Notes: generated by a model not told the origin, from the letters alone. 64,000 bases of DNA from Zygaena filipendulae (GCA_907165275.2 OU015663.1:5282501-5346500), one strand, 5' to 3'; shown: positions 19,311 through 32,214, counted from the stretch's first letter. Translations and numbers: made by a program.

Positions 19311-20450
19311 ATAAAGAAAAAATTTTAACAAAAAAATTAAAACTGACTTCCAAAAACACAAAACTAAAAAGCTAAAAATAACAAAATACCGATTTAATCC
19401 AAAAGACAAAAACACACGTAAGATTACAGCGGGCTTGTCACCAAATTCAAACCGATCAGTGGTAGCACAAAATAATAATCTATATCAAAATAATACGTAT
19501 TTTTTGTCTTTTGAATTAAATCGGTATTTTGTTATTTTTAGCTTTTTATTTTTAGCTTTTTAGTTTTGTGTTTTTGGAAGTCGGTTTTAATATTTTTGTC
19601 ATTTTTTTTTATTTCTCGCTTTTAAGTGACTTGGTTCGTAATTTCTCTAAGTTACAGCCTAATGTAAACTGCTCATCACCTTTTACAAAATATTGCTTTT
19701 CCCGACGCAGTGACGTTAATTGTTGAGGAATTCTCCTAGTACATCACCATCAGTTCCTCTTCACCATGTACATTGTGACAAGCATAAATTGTTTAGAAAC
19801 CATATTAAAGTTAACGATTCGGAACCCGTGAAATACCTATTATTGAGTAGTTCCAATGACCATCTGTGGTCTTTATCATCAGTCCCACTTCTTCAAATTT
19901 TGCTTTCCGAAAGCAAATAAAAGATTTACTATAAAAAATACAAAAATCGCTATAGGTTTACCTATAATTTATGAAAAGTTCCCTCGATTACTCCAAGTTC
20001 CCATCATCAGATCTCGACTTTGTGACAATGGGATCAATTTGGGAGTATCCCCTTTCAAACAAAAAAACAATTTTCGAAATCGCTCCAATCGGAACCCGTG
20101 AAATACGTATTATTGTTGAGTAGTTCCGATGACCATCTGTGGTCTTTATCATCAGATCCACTTCTTCAAATTTTGCTTTCCAAAAGTATATGAATGATTT
20201 ACTATAAAAAATACCGAAATTGCCATAGGTGAGCCTATAATTTTTGTAGAGATCCCTCGATTCCTCCTAGATCCCATCATCAGATCCCAACTTAGTGGCA
20301 ATAGGACCTACTTGGGAATATACCCTTTTATACAAAAAAAAAATTTCCAAATCGATCCAACCGTCTTCGAGTAATCGGTGAAAATACATAAAAAAACCAT
20401 ACATACAATCGAACATAGAACCTCATCCTTTTTGGAAGTCGGTTAAACAA
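19311..20450. mobile_element. Composite foldback element with 273-bp tandem dimer, copy 1
   Basis: The left part (19331-19600) is a large inverted repeat around 'taccgatttaatcc'. The right part (about 19640-20345) contains two head-to-tail units with a period of 273 bases (landmarks at 19891 and 20164). It ends near 'ttttggaagtcggttaa'. The same composite, with the same period, recurs at 25558-26825. Confidence 0.7.
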
Positions 20451-20699
20451 TGGCCGCAGGCCGGGAGTGGATTTCAATAAAAAAAACTTTCAATGAAAGA
20501 TAAATGTGACTTAGTTTTCTTTGCCTTTTCCGAAAGAGGTAAATAAAAAAAAAAAATGTACGTCAAAATCAAGGGTGATAGCGGGGGAAACGAAGCGGGA
20601 GAAGGGACAAAACGTCATGTTCAAAAGTAGCGCTGTCATTCACTAAGGTTGAAATTTTTTCCTTGAACATTGCCAGGTGTGGATTTGTGCTTGTAGGCC

Positions 20700-20930
20700 A
20701 TGGTCACAAATTAATTAGACTTGGCCATGGTACCACAAATTAACTAGACTTATGGCATGGTACTGACCACGTAGTGATTACCTTCTCTATGGTACTGACT
20801 ACTGACTGAACCACAAATTAACTAGACTTATGTCTAAAGACTGAACAGCAGAATAGGCTACAAAGTACAAGAACATTCTCATTTCATTTCTCTAGTTTAT
20901 GGTCTAGTTACTCTAGTTAATTTGTGGTCT
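20700..20930. repeat. Block of CACAAATTAACTAGAC motifs
   Basis: Three forward copies (about 20705, 20733, 20812) and one inverted copy (about 20912) of CACAAATTAACTAGAC occur together with ACGTAGTGATTACCTTCTCT. The same two motifs occur at 12590-12840, and the second also at 6808-6830. Confidence 0.6.
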
Positions 20931-21208
20931 AGCTAGCGAGGTTATTTTGAAGTTCGAACGAGACCGAATGTTACTATTTTTACTTTCACTTTTAAGTTTG
21001 TACTGTGTATTATTTTGTTCAAATACAGAGCGACGCCGAGAGCAGTCGATGATATCTGTACTGTAACTACTGTGTGGCCGGCCACGTCAACGTCTAAAGC
21101 ACTTCGCAAGCAGTTCATTTTACATGGCATAATTTTTATTATGTAGTTGCCCCTTTACGTAGTATATAATATTACTCTGAGCTTCATTTGTAGTAATTAA
21201 CTATTAAC

Positions 21209-24200
21209 ATGGGAATATCCGGCATGGTAAGTAATGATCAAGACTATATATTATTGTAAAAGTCCAATGTCAAGCTGCTAAGATTCAAGTCCATTATTTA
21301 ATACAGTGTGCACTGCATCACTTTTACCTATAGGGCTTAGTATTACCTACTAGTAGTATGAATTTATATTGCTGATTAATAGAATATCAGTTATCACGTT
21401 ATCTTATCTGAATACTATAATTTGTTAAATCTCTATAACTTATTTTTGCAGTGGAATTATAATGGTGAATTGATACTACATTATAACATTCATCATGTGG
21501 TCATTCTTTGGCTGTAGAAAGGTGTGACATGGGTGTGACCTTCTGTATTTTTACTTACTGTATAATTCTAAACTGATATTATACCTAAATGTGAATGTGT
21601 TTGTTAAAATTTCATACCTTGACCACTCAACATCATGGAATGCATGCATAATATGGGTTAAAGAATAGGGTACTATTAATCCTGGAATTCCTGCAGAAAC
21701 TCTTTCAAATTGATGCATGTGAACCGTGGAGGACAGGTGGTTAGTATACATATAAAAATTATTGCTAAGTTTTTGCTCTTATGTATTTTAGGAACACAAA
21801 GGTTCAGAGTATCTCTATGCACCTGAGATACTAAAAAGACTGGATTTTGACAAAAGTCCAGCAACATTTAACCCTATGATTAGTGCTGCAAACCCTGGTG
21901 AAGGTTGGATGATTGTGCGTCCTCTGCAGCGTGATGACTATGACAAGGGCTTCCTTCAACTTCTCGGTCAACTGACAAGTGTAGGAAATGTATCAAAGAA
22001 ACAGTTTAATGGTAAGATTATATTATTATATGAGTTATTTCTTTGCCACAACAGATATTATAAGTAAATTATTGAGGCTCTTGCTTGAGTTAGTACTCTT
22101 GACACATGCCACCAATAAGTCTCAGCTTTGGTCTCAGTTTTAGGCAGCGACCAGAACTAAGACCAAAGTGATTTTTTACCATTCGTTTCGACCATAAAAT
22201 CTAGTTTTGGTTGGTCAGTTTAATATTATAAAGCAGCTTTACAGATCATTTGTTATAATAAAGAATCACTTTCTGCCTTCGGAATAACTAGATAACCTTG
22301 ACAAACTGGATTATTAACCTTTCCATTCATTCTGCATAATAATATGTATAAAAAAAAATATTTTCATATTTATTATTCATTGATATGGAGTACACGATTT
22401 CAAGTATTTGTCAAGTAATAATGGTCTTCAAAACATAGGTACATTTTATATTGTATGTGCATTGTGCATCATTACATCAAATATTAATAATAGGTATGTA
22501 TTTTATTTGGAATATTATTTCAAACAGCTGATTGGTATATGTATAATTTATTTTATCTGGGATATTTTGTGTTGTAGTACCATACATACACCATAATTTT
22601 TGAAGTAGCTAAACTAAGTTCCACAATGTTTGTAGATTCTAGGATTTATGAATTGCAAGAATAATAAGTATACGAATGTCTGTATCATTTTAATTAAACA
22701 ATTTTGGACATACAGGCAAAAATGTTAATTCGCTAGATAAACCATAAAATTCTAAACTCACAGATTTCAATTTGATTTATTTTTATTAATTTATTAATTA
22801 CAGAGCGTTTTACAAGCATGAAGCAGTCTGGCGGCCATTATGTGACAGTGATTGAAGATACGCGTTCGTCGAAAATCATCGGAGCGGCAACACTGACCTT
22901 AGAACAGAAATTTATCCATAACTGTTCATTGGTAGGTAGTAGATACCATTGCGATCCTTTCCTCTAGCAGTACTGGACTGATGAAGATTTGACAAAAAAA
23001 ATACTTATGTCAATCAGCAATCTAAACTTTTTGATTTTACTTTAAGTGTATGTACTTATACACGTATGTACGTCATACAACTGAGGTCGATGTACGTTTC
23101 CATAAGTAGTAAGTAAGTCCAAGTAGTAACTTGGACTTACTTGGGCTTACTACTTTTCGATTAATATTATTAATCGAAAAGTAGTAAGCAACTTCCAAAT
23201 GGTGAGCATCCAGTAAGTTCAATAATACATTTCTTCACTTACTTGGCGGCCGCCGTCAACACGGCCCGGCGGCAAGTAGTAGTGAGTACCTAATAAGCTG
23301 GCGGGGAGCGGGAGACGAAGCGGGCGGGTGTACGCGCTACCGTCCGTCCTGGGCCCTTATTCACTACGACCGTAACACGCCGCGCTAAGATAAGACGCCG
23401 CAAAAACTGTCTTTCCCTCGTAATCAAATAAGTTTTCGACAAAAAAAATACATTTATAACGTTTCTTATGGCATACAGAATAATCATTTCTAATATTTTG
23501 GCGTTATATAGCATAAAGAATAATATTTTAAAATATCTTGGCATCTAGAACGTTTGGAAATGCGTTTTTGGGACGCGCGTTATAGGCAAGGAATGTTGTT
23601 GGTCATAGTGAATAAAGGCCCTGTTCAAAAAATAGGCGTCGCCGGCGGCGTCCACACCTAGTTTTTACTTACTTAGGTACTTATGGAAGTGTAAACAGAG
23701 GGGCTATTATGTAACTTTTGTTGCTATTGTTTTTCGGTTTCAATCCGAAAGATAGTGGTTTTTTTTATTAATTGATCGTGTTTAGACTATATGTTGTTTT
23801 TGATTGATTGCTAGATATTGTAGGTGTCAAAACGTGCATATTGTAATCGCAAAACCGTAATGTTTTGATTGCAACCGAAAAATGATAGAAACAAAAGTTA
23901 CATAATAGCCCCTCAGACCATAACATTAACCACAATGTAAGCAACATTTGTTTAATAGTGATCTTTCTACCTCAACCTTAATATGGTTAGAATCGGCAGT
24001 TCATCCTACAATAAATTCTTATTTCTATTAATAAAGGCGTGAAATTATTTTCAGCGTGGACGCTTAGAAGATGTTGTAGTCAACAATACATACAGAGGGA
24101 AACAACTTGGGAAATTGTAAGTATTTGGTACAAAAAGTTATATCGACGGTTGAAAGGATGAGTTTTATTTTTAGCAAAAATTCATTACACAATACAAAAT

Positions 24201-27200
24201 CTCTAAGTTTTCGGAGTAGGTATTTTTATAAATACCTATAGGAGCTTTATTTTCTGAAATACATTTTGCTTACCTACCTCAAAATGCGTCCTATCTGGAG
24301 TAAAGCAAAAAGTCAACTGCATGTGAGTGTGACACATGGTACCTATTATTGAAAAAAGTAAAATAGTTCAAGTGTAGATACCTACAGCACAGATAATATG
24401 GACATAGATAAGCAATAGTGTGTTAACCCACACTGGAGAAATTTTGAGTAAATCGTGTTTTAAAATTATAGCGCCATTTTGTGTCAACATTTTTTTATGT
24501 CCGACATTTTGTAAACAACATGTAAATAACATGTAAACATTATGTAAATATTTAAACAATGTATTAAGGTAACAAAAAATTGAGTGCTAATTCCAAGGTA
24601 GGATGTGAAAGTAAAGTTTTCTTTGTTTTCTTGCCTTGTAATCCTCATATTATGTATATTATTCATCCTATTGCAATAAAACTTTGCAGTCGAAGAGGTG
24701 AAAGGTTCTGATAAAAAAAAACGACAAGTTGCACTATTTTAAAAGCATTCTAAAATCGTAAACATCAATGAAACTATTACTATCAGGTATCAAGAAGACT
24801 TATTCCTCATAGCACAGATAATATAGAATAGAATATAATATAATACTAGTACTCATGGCTTTAATAGTGGCATGTTAATACCAGGACATCATCTCTTAGG
24901 TCTCAGATCATAAACTCACATGTACACTGTACTACACTGTACAGTATACTGACTTACATACTACTTTATGGTACGACGCGACTTCCGCGGTAATGTAGAT
25001 TTTATCAATAAATCTATTTCTCGGGAACGATACTTCTGAAAGGCTGCGTATGAGAAGTTTCATGACAATCGGTTTAGTAAAAGCACATAATATAATACTA
25101 TGAAAGCGTAACAGACAAACATTAAAATTTTTACTATTAATATTTTTATTATATGTAAATGTCTGTTGTAAATGTCTGTTGAACTGATTTGCCAAAATTG
25201 TTATTATTTTCAGAATTGTGGTGACAGTTTCATTGCTGGCTCGCGAATTAGGCTGCTACAAGATGTCACTTGACTGCAAGGACACACTCATCAAGTTTTA
25301 CGAGAGTCTCGGATACAAACTAGAGCCTGGAAACTCCAATGCTATGAACATGAGGTGCGTAATTACGTAGATTTATTATTGTTACTATGAGAATAATGTA
25401 CATAGGTATCAAAGTGCCTAAAAAATTTATAATTGTCACCTCAAATGCCGTTTCGGGCGCCAGTGGCAGACAGGCTTTACGAATCGTCGAATTACACGCT
25501 GAAAGTAAGGACGCGTTCCTACTATGTCGTGACGGTTAATTTATCGTATAACAATAAACAAATTTTAACAAAAAAATTAAAACAGACTTCCAAAAAACAC
25601 AAAACTAAAAAGCTAAAAATAACGAAATACCGATTTAATCCAACAGACAAAAATACACGTAATACTATTATTAGTTTGTGCTACCCCTTTTCGATTTGAA
25701 TTCGGTGTCAAGCCCGCTTACGTCTGCCCACTCAGGTCGTACAGCTGACGACGAGCTCGTGGCGAGAGTGGACTTAGCCCATCTACCTACTCCATACTTG
25801 GCTTGTCACCGACTTCATATCGAAAATTGGTAGCACAAACCAATAATAGTATTACATGTATTTTTGTCTGTTGGATTAAATCGGTATTTCGTTAGTTTTA
25901 GCTTTTTAGTTTTGTGTTTTTGGAAGTCGGTTTTAATATTTTTGCTAAAAATTTGTTTATTTCTTGCTTTTTAGTGAGCCGGTTTGTAATTTATCTAAGT
26001 TACAATAGCCTAATGTCAACTGCTCGTCGCCTTTTACAAACTATTGCTTTTCCCGATGCAGGGACGTTAATTTTTGAGGAGTTCTCCTGGTACATCACCA
26101 TCAGTTCCACTTCGCCTTATAAATTGTGACGAGCATAAATAGTTTAGGAACCATATTAAAGTTAACGAATCGGAACTCGTGAAATACTCAATAATAATTG
26201 AGTAGTAATTTGTAGTAATAATTGTAGTAATTGTAGTAATAGTTGTAGTAATTGAGTAGAGTAGTTTTCATCATCAGTTTCACTTCTTCAAATTTGGCTT
26301 TCTGAAAGCAAATAAACGATTTACCATAGAAAATACAAAAATCGTTATAGGTGTGCACATAATTTTTGAAGAGTTCTCTCGATTTCTCCAAGATCCCATC
26401 ATCAGATCTCGACTTGATGATAAAGGGACCAACTGAAAGTATACCCTTTCAAACCAAAAAACAATTTTCCAAATCGGTTCAATCGAAACCCGTGAGATAC
26501 GTATTATTGTTAAGTAGTTCCGATGACCACCTCTGGTATTCATCATCAGTTCTATTTCTTAAAATTTTGCTTTTCGAAAGCAAATGAACGGTTTACTATA
26601 AAAAATACCCAAATCGCTATAATAATAATAATATGCCTATAATTTTTGAAGAGTTCCTTTGATTTCTCTAAGATTCCGTCATCAGATCCCGACTTGGTGG
26701 CAATGGGACCTAATTGGGAGTATACCCTTTCAAACAAAAAAAGAATTTTCGAAATAGGTCCAACCGTGAACATACATAAAAAAAATACAATCGAATGCAT
26801 AACCCCCTTTTTGGATGTCGGTTAAAAAGAGAGTTTACCATTCAAAATATAAACTAAAATCATATCTAATATATATAAATCACGTGTTACGTTGTTTGTC
26901 CGCGATGGACTCCGAAACTACTGAACGGATTTTGATAAAATTTTGTAACCATATAAATATGGTCCAACTTAAAAGTGTTTTTATTCCGGAATTCCCGCGG
27001 GAACTCCGCAATTAATGCCGGGAACTGCTTATCACCGTAAACTACAGCACTTTTTTCCCGGAATTACCGCGGGAACTCCGAAATTACCGCGGATGAAATC
27101 GCGGGGGCAGCTAGTCTTAATATATATAAATTACGTGTCACGTTTGTCCGCGATGGACTCTGAAACTACTGAACGGATTTTGATAAAATTTTGTAACCAT

Positions 27201-29193
27201 TTATAATATGGTCCAACTTAAAAGATAGATCGGAATTCCCGCGGGAACTCCAAAATCACCGCGGGTGACAGCTAGTATATTTTATAATTTATAAGGCTAA
27301 AAATAGTTTGTTTTTTATCCCGGAATTCCCGCGGGAACTCCAAAATCACCACGGGTGAAACCGCGGGCGACAGCTAGTATATTACATAATTTATAAGGCT
27401 AAAAATAGTTTGTTTAGAACAGTTGCGCAGTCTTACCCGTGTAACTGTCCCTGTTATAAGTTATAATAGAGCATAATGCGACTCAGTGGCGTACAATGCC
27501 GAATCGTGCTAATGCTTTCATACTAATCGCCGTAATTGAAAATTTCAACGTTAAGCATTAAGCTGCATAATGCGCTTTAGTGCTGTAATTGGAAAACAGG
27601 GTGTTTTACTACAACTAGGACTAGGATTATATTGTTACTTTATAAAATTAAAATACCAACACAAAAAACAACCTGTATCTTATGCGATGACTTCTTCATA
27701 AATGTTTAGCGGGTAGTAATAAAAATTATAAGTGAGGTAGAGATCATCTAAGCTAAAATGACGCGCCCCTCCATCGGGTATATGCACACGCATAACCGTT
27801 AAAATATGGATACGACACATATAAATCTGGTCTGTCTATTGTATCATAATATTGTATTATAAATAACACAGGTGGCTGCTATTGCGCAAATATAAACTCG
27901 AAAGAGTTTAAATGTGCGCTGTAATAACCAACGGTATATTTTAATTTTTAAATTGTTCAATAAATAAATAAAAAAAAAACACTAGATGCAAAATTAAAAA
28001 GGGGTCCACATGTAGAACGCTATCAGGTAGATTAAGCTCGGCGGCTTATGCTGTTAAAAAAATACGTCAACTTACTGATATTAATACCGCACGTTTATTT
28101 TATTTTAGTTATTGTACAGCATTGTCATACGGCACACTGTTGTGGGGTAGTGCCGCAAATATCGATTCTATATTCGTGTTGCAGAAACGAGCTATTCGGG
28201 AAATCTATAAGTTGGGTCCTCGGGATTCACTGAGAACTAAATTCAGCGAGTTTAAAATAATGACTGTTCATTCTCAGTACATAGTTATACGAGATGTTCA
28301 CATAAGTTTAGGCAACTTTTAAGAAAAACAGCTTGATTTACATAATAAAGATAAACTCGCTGTGCCTAAACTAGGCTCTATAAATTTTTTAACTCTTAGG
28401 ACAATGTATACTGCCTGCTTGCTGCTTTTACAACAAATTCCCAAACGATGTAGTTAATTTATCAGTTATTAAATTCAAGACCCTTATTAAACACAGATTA
28501 TGCGATAATAGCTAGTTATTTATGCAATTCTTGCATAATGAGGGGTGTTACACAAATGTGGGTTTATCACACGAGGCGAAGCCGAGTGTGACAATACTTA
28601 ATTACTATGTTTTACAAAAAAAACATACGCGTCGAATTGAGAACCTCCTCCTTTTTGGGAAGTCGGTTAAAAAGACTACGTTTCTTACTGCGTTTCTTGT
28701 CAGTTCTTCTCAATAGAGCGAATTGACAGTAATTTATAGTTCTGAGAACCTGCATAAATAACTTTTATTTTGACGACTGTCTCTTTCTAGGTGTTCCTAT
28801 TACAACGATAGTTTTTTATCTTACGGTTTTTTGTCGTGGCTACGATCGATAGTCGCAACAACAACACATGCTTTGCCGTCACTATTTAGTCGTGATGATT
28901 TTTATCGTTTTACGACTGTCGTGCTAGCCCCTTCCACTGTCATGACAATCAGCTGTCGTCACCGCAAAAAACCCTTAGGCGACAGTTAATCGTGTCGTCC
29001 TATGTGTAAACCGCCATTTAAATATATAAGCCACGACACTTAAAACTATACGATTATTTGTCGTTACGACAAAGTGGGAACGCGCCCTAAGAGTTTTCGC
29101 GATCTCCGATAGTTGTAGTTCAATGGCGGTTAGTTTCATTCTGATATCACCTATACATAATATTATTGTTCCAGATTCGAGGATCCATCCTGA
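21209..29193 (+). CDS. GNPNAT1: Glucosamine-6-phosphate N-acetyltransferase (six exons)
   Basis: Exons 21209-21226, 21792-22011, 22804-22931, 24055-24116, 25214-25354 and 29175-29193 join in phase (588 nt, 195 residues). The protein is a GNAT-fold enzyme of the GNA1 family: GWMIVRPLQRDDYDKGF, QLTSVGNVSKKQF, HYVTVIEDTRSSKIIGAATL, the acetyl-CoA loop NNTYRGKQLGKL, then LGCYKMSLDCKD and FYESLGYK. It acetylates glucosamine-6-phosphate in the hexosamine pathway that yields UDP-GlcNAc, the precursor of chitin and glycans. Exon 1 codes only MGISGM and ends in a perfect GTAAGT donor. The last exon supplies 19 nt (...RFEDPS, stop TGA 29191-29193) after a 3.8 kb intron packed with repeats. Length is close to the family norm. 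Confidence 0.95.
23111..23189. repeat. Two adjacent perfect palindromes
   Basis: First: arms 23111-23124 and 23129-23142 (14 bp, 4-base loop). Second: arms 23145-23166 and 23168-23189 (22 bp, one-base centre). Both are exact and lie in GNPNAT1 intron 3. Confidence 0.9.
23351..23621. mobile_element. GGGCCCTTATTCACTA MITE (family M), copy 1
   Basis: A 271-bp element with terminal inverted repeats GGGCCCTTATTCACTACGA... and ...TCATAGTGAATAAAGGCCC. The interior shares 'gcatacagaataat' and 'gggacgcgcgttat...caaggaatgttgttgg' with the copy at 59973-60182. Confidence 0.85.
25558..26825. mobile_element. Composite foldback element with 273-bp tandem dimer, copy 2
   Basis: Inverted arms (about 25571-25684 and 25834-25945) flank a short centre and are followed by two ~272-273-bp direct units (landmarks 26286 and 26558), with a short GTAATTGTA-like microsatellite near 26200-26255. 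Same organisation as 19311-20450. It lies in the last GNPNAT1 intron. Confidence 0.7.
26868..27380 (-). repeat. Three tandem reverse-oriented GC-cored repeats
   Basis: Copies at about 26868-27112, 27116-27276 and 27290-27380 each contain 'tccgcgatggactc.gaaactactgaacgg' and/or 'ccggaattcccgcgggaactcc...agctagt'. They form a short head-to-tail array in the last GNPNAT1 intron. Confidence 0.65.
28013..28510 (+). pseudogene. Jockey-type LINE reverse transcriptase 3' fragment
   Basis: Plus-strand translation gives phrases typical of a LINE ORF2 C-terminal region (RLSSAAYAVKKIRQL, YGTLLWGSA, LQKRAIREIYKLGPRDS, DKLAVPKL) interrupted by frame changes and stops. It is a dead fragment inside the last GNPNAT1 intron. 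Confidence 0.65.
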
Positions 29194-30703
29194 CAATTAG
29201 CCGCTAGGACCTCCGACCTGCGATCTAAACTGTAAGTAAAGCACGAATAACAGCCAAGCAGTTGTGACAACCATCCATCCACATTTCACAACAAAAAAAA
29301 TTGTCATCCCTAACTTTTCTTTAAAGAAATATATTACTTTGATAAGATATGAAGTTTTATTTGGGTTTGTTTTATATATTTTTTTTTCTTCTTAATTTAT
29401 GAATGATTAACAATTGTGTTTTCTGCTTGGTTGTTTGTTGTGCTTACAGTTAGCAGGGTCAATTTTTCTATCCATCACAAGTCATATTTCAATCGTGAGC
29501 AATTGAAATTTTCTTTTGATGGGGTGATTAATTGATTTGAGGATGTCCTAGCATATCTAGTGTTTTGTTTTTAATGTCGCCATTAATAATCGCTAACACT
29601 TTTGTTTTTGCTGCTTAGTATTTTTTTATTTTATGCATTATAATACATTGTACCTACCTACCACTGTATAAATATAATGGAATTAATATTTTATGTAAAC
29701 GTTACTAATTTGAGTGGATCATTAAATTTGGTCAAGCCTGCCTTCATATTGTTATTTCATTTCAATCACTCTACACCGGAATATAGAGTATATTTTAATA
29801 AAATACAAGTTTACAGTTTTTTTAATAATTTTATTTACAGAAGTGTAAATTTTAGTAGCTGGCAGAGTAATATGATTTATAATTCAAAACAAAAGGTATA
29901 TAATTTATAGACATGCAATTATCTTAAAAACAAGGTTATTAAAATTTAAATTGGTGTTACTCAATTGATCCTTTTCTCTTCGCACTAACACTCTTTTATA
30001 GTCCAGAAAGTATAACGCGCCTTTGCGTACCCAATTATTATTAATAAAATACCTATATCAATAAAATAAATCCAATCTCTTCATGAGCTTGAGCTTATGC
30101 TTTGCTTGAGTATAGAGCAGCGTTCATATAAAATAATCATAAACTCGTTTTATTGCGAATGTGATAAAACATGTTAAATTATTGTAGATTAAAGACTATA
30201 GCCACTTTAATGTAATATAAATTATTGTTTTCAATAAAGTTGAAATTTTTCAACAGGGGAAAGATTTCTTTAACATTACGATTTAATTGGTCAATAAGAT
30301 ATAACAGAGCATTCCAAAATGTAATTATCAAAATCACATGCAATGTACCACTTTAACAGAATGCCGCAATTCGGTTACTCACAAGATTCTTAATATTCTT
30401 CTACGTCATAGTAGAGTCAAAACTTCGCCACACGAAAGTACACACACATGATCCAACATAACAGATTACCCCATTTCCATCCCACTACTTTTTTCCCACT
30501 GGGAGAATAGAAAATTCATTGTTCCTTCTTAATGTCACTGCTTATTGAGTTATGATTTCACCCGCCACTAGTAATGTAGTTAAGTAGTCTTTGAAGTGCC
30601 TATAGGTAACATCTATAAATTTATTTCTTAGTCACTGAAAGAGAAGCGTAATGAACGTAAGATTTTCTATACGAGGCAGCATGACGCACTGTCAAAAAGG
30701 TCT

Positions 30704-31075
30704 CTATTTATTATTATTATTAAGGCGTAGGCAGAGCACGCGATATTCTATAATTATTTCAAAAAGCCGCTGCGCCTTGTTTGTGGTCCAATACATCAAT
30801 CCAGTATCTTTGTAACAAGCATGACCAAATAAAGGCCTGTTACCTTCTTGCTGGATTTCGGGAGGTCTTCGGTGACTGTTGAAAAAACACTGTTCTTCCT
30901 TTAGCTTCTCAAAGCTAGTAACTGCACACCAAATTTTATCCAAATCGATGCGGCGGTTTAACCGTGGAAACCTGGCAGAGTCATTATTGCAATAGAGACA
31001 GTGAGAGAGAAAGTGTTTAATTTTTCTCACAAGTATTGACTCTCTTGTCTTTTCTGGGCCACGTTTGGGGGCCAC
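30704..31075 (-). CDS. Unassigned 123-codon open frame
   Basis: Met at 31075 to a stop below 30704. The product is basic at the N-terminus (MAPKRGPEKTRESILVRKIK) and contains HCLYCNNDSARFPRLNRR and YWTTNKAQRLFEIIIEYR. I do not recognise a family. Composition is less AT-rich than the surroundings, which could mean a degraded retroelement frame or a small orphan gene. No splice signals were identified. Confidence 0.2.
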   Translation of the reverse strand: MAPKRGPEKTRESILVRKIKHFLSHCLYCNNDSARFPRLNRRIDLDKIWCAVTSFEKLKEEQCFFNSHRRPPEIQQEGNRPLFGHACYKDTGLMYWTTNKAQRLFEIIIEYRVLCLRLNNNNK

Positions 31076-31846
31076 GACTTAGTTTAAGGCGAACTGTTAG
31101 GGAATGCTTGTATTAAATACTATACTAAGCATTATACAATATCTTTTAATATTAGGTATAAATTAATTTCTATTTATTAATAAATGTGCAAGCCTTACTG
31201 GAGTCTCACTTGATTGTTATCGGTTTACCTTTATCGCCAGTTTCGACACTTACTTTTTATACTTTATATTTACGTCTGTACACAAGAAAACCAGTGTCAT
31301 TATACGGTAATTGTCTGCTTGTAATTTTGTATTCAAAGAAGAAACTTATCTTTAGAAAAATACATAATTGGTTAATGCGATCCAAGGAATACGTAAATAC
31401 AACATGTAACAGAATTGTATAACAATGAGGTCGCGAGCGCAAAAACGGTCGAAGTAACATTTTATAACAAAATTAGTGGGCCTATCGGTAAATCAAAGAT
31501 TTTGAATAAAGTTTTTAATGCAATAAATGTGTTACTAACGTCATCTCTTGTTGGCTCGAAAAATCAGTTTTAGGCACTTTTGCTTCTTTGAAAAACAGAT
31601 TTTAGACCACTATTTTTTTTTTATAAAATGTTACTTAGGCCGTTTTAGCACTCACGACCTCAATTAAAGGCTATATAAGTTGGCAGATCCGATATCACAG
31701 CGGTAGTGGCACTAGCCAAGTTCGAAGAGTAAAAAAGGCAAAAAACCGGTCGTGGATATCTATATTAGCCGAATATTGTAATCTGACAACGGTTTCACCC
31801 GCAAATACTTGTATTTCGCCCAGAAACTCTTGAATGTTCCAGGCTG

Positions 31847-31982
31847 CTAGCTGTCCCCCACGGTTTCACCCCTGCGGTAATTTCGGAGTTCCCGCGGGAA
31901 TCCCGGGATAAAAAGTACTCTATGTCTTTCTCTGTACCCGACAGACAAGAGTTACTTTCGCATTTATAATATTAGTATGGAT
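31847..31982 (+). repeat. GC-cored dispersed repeat
   Basis: A copy of the 18628-18830 family, running from CTAGCTGTCCCCCACGG to 'ataatattagtatgg'. Confidence 0.65.
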
Positions 31983-32214
31983 ATGTTGCCCTAAAACAAG
32001 TTACCTAAATGGTAATTTAAATCTGTCCAGTAATTTTTGAATGATGTGCATTTAAATAAACAGACGAACAAGCTTTTTTTGCAAGTAAATAAATGTGCTA
32101 TAAAGTGTTTACAGACGAGTGTGTATTAGATAATTGTTTCACGTTGTATAAGATGATTCTCGGCTAATCTGTGGCGAGTCTGTTGCCAGGGCTGATCACC
32201 CATTAATAATAATC

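Larger units (their letters stand above)
18490..21208. other. Spacer between copia element and GNPNAT1
   Basis: Made mostly of repeats: a truncated SINE (18508-18600), a GC-cored dispersed repeat (18628-18830), a composite foldback/tandem element (19311-20450) and a block of CACAAATTAACTAGAC motifs (20700-20930). GNPNAT1 should start transcription in the last few hundred bases. No separate gene is supported. Confidence 0.6.
29194..32214. other. Spacer between GNPNAT1 and the SCYL1 minisatellite
   Basis: AT-rich spacer. It holds the GNPNAT1 3' untranslated region, an unassigned 123-codon frame (30704-31075, minus) and one GC-cored dispersed repeat (31847-31982). Nothing else could be supported. 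Confidence 0.55.
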
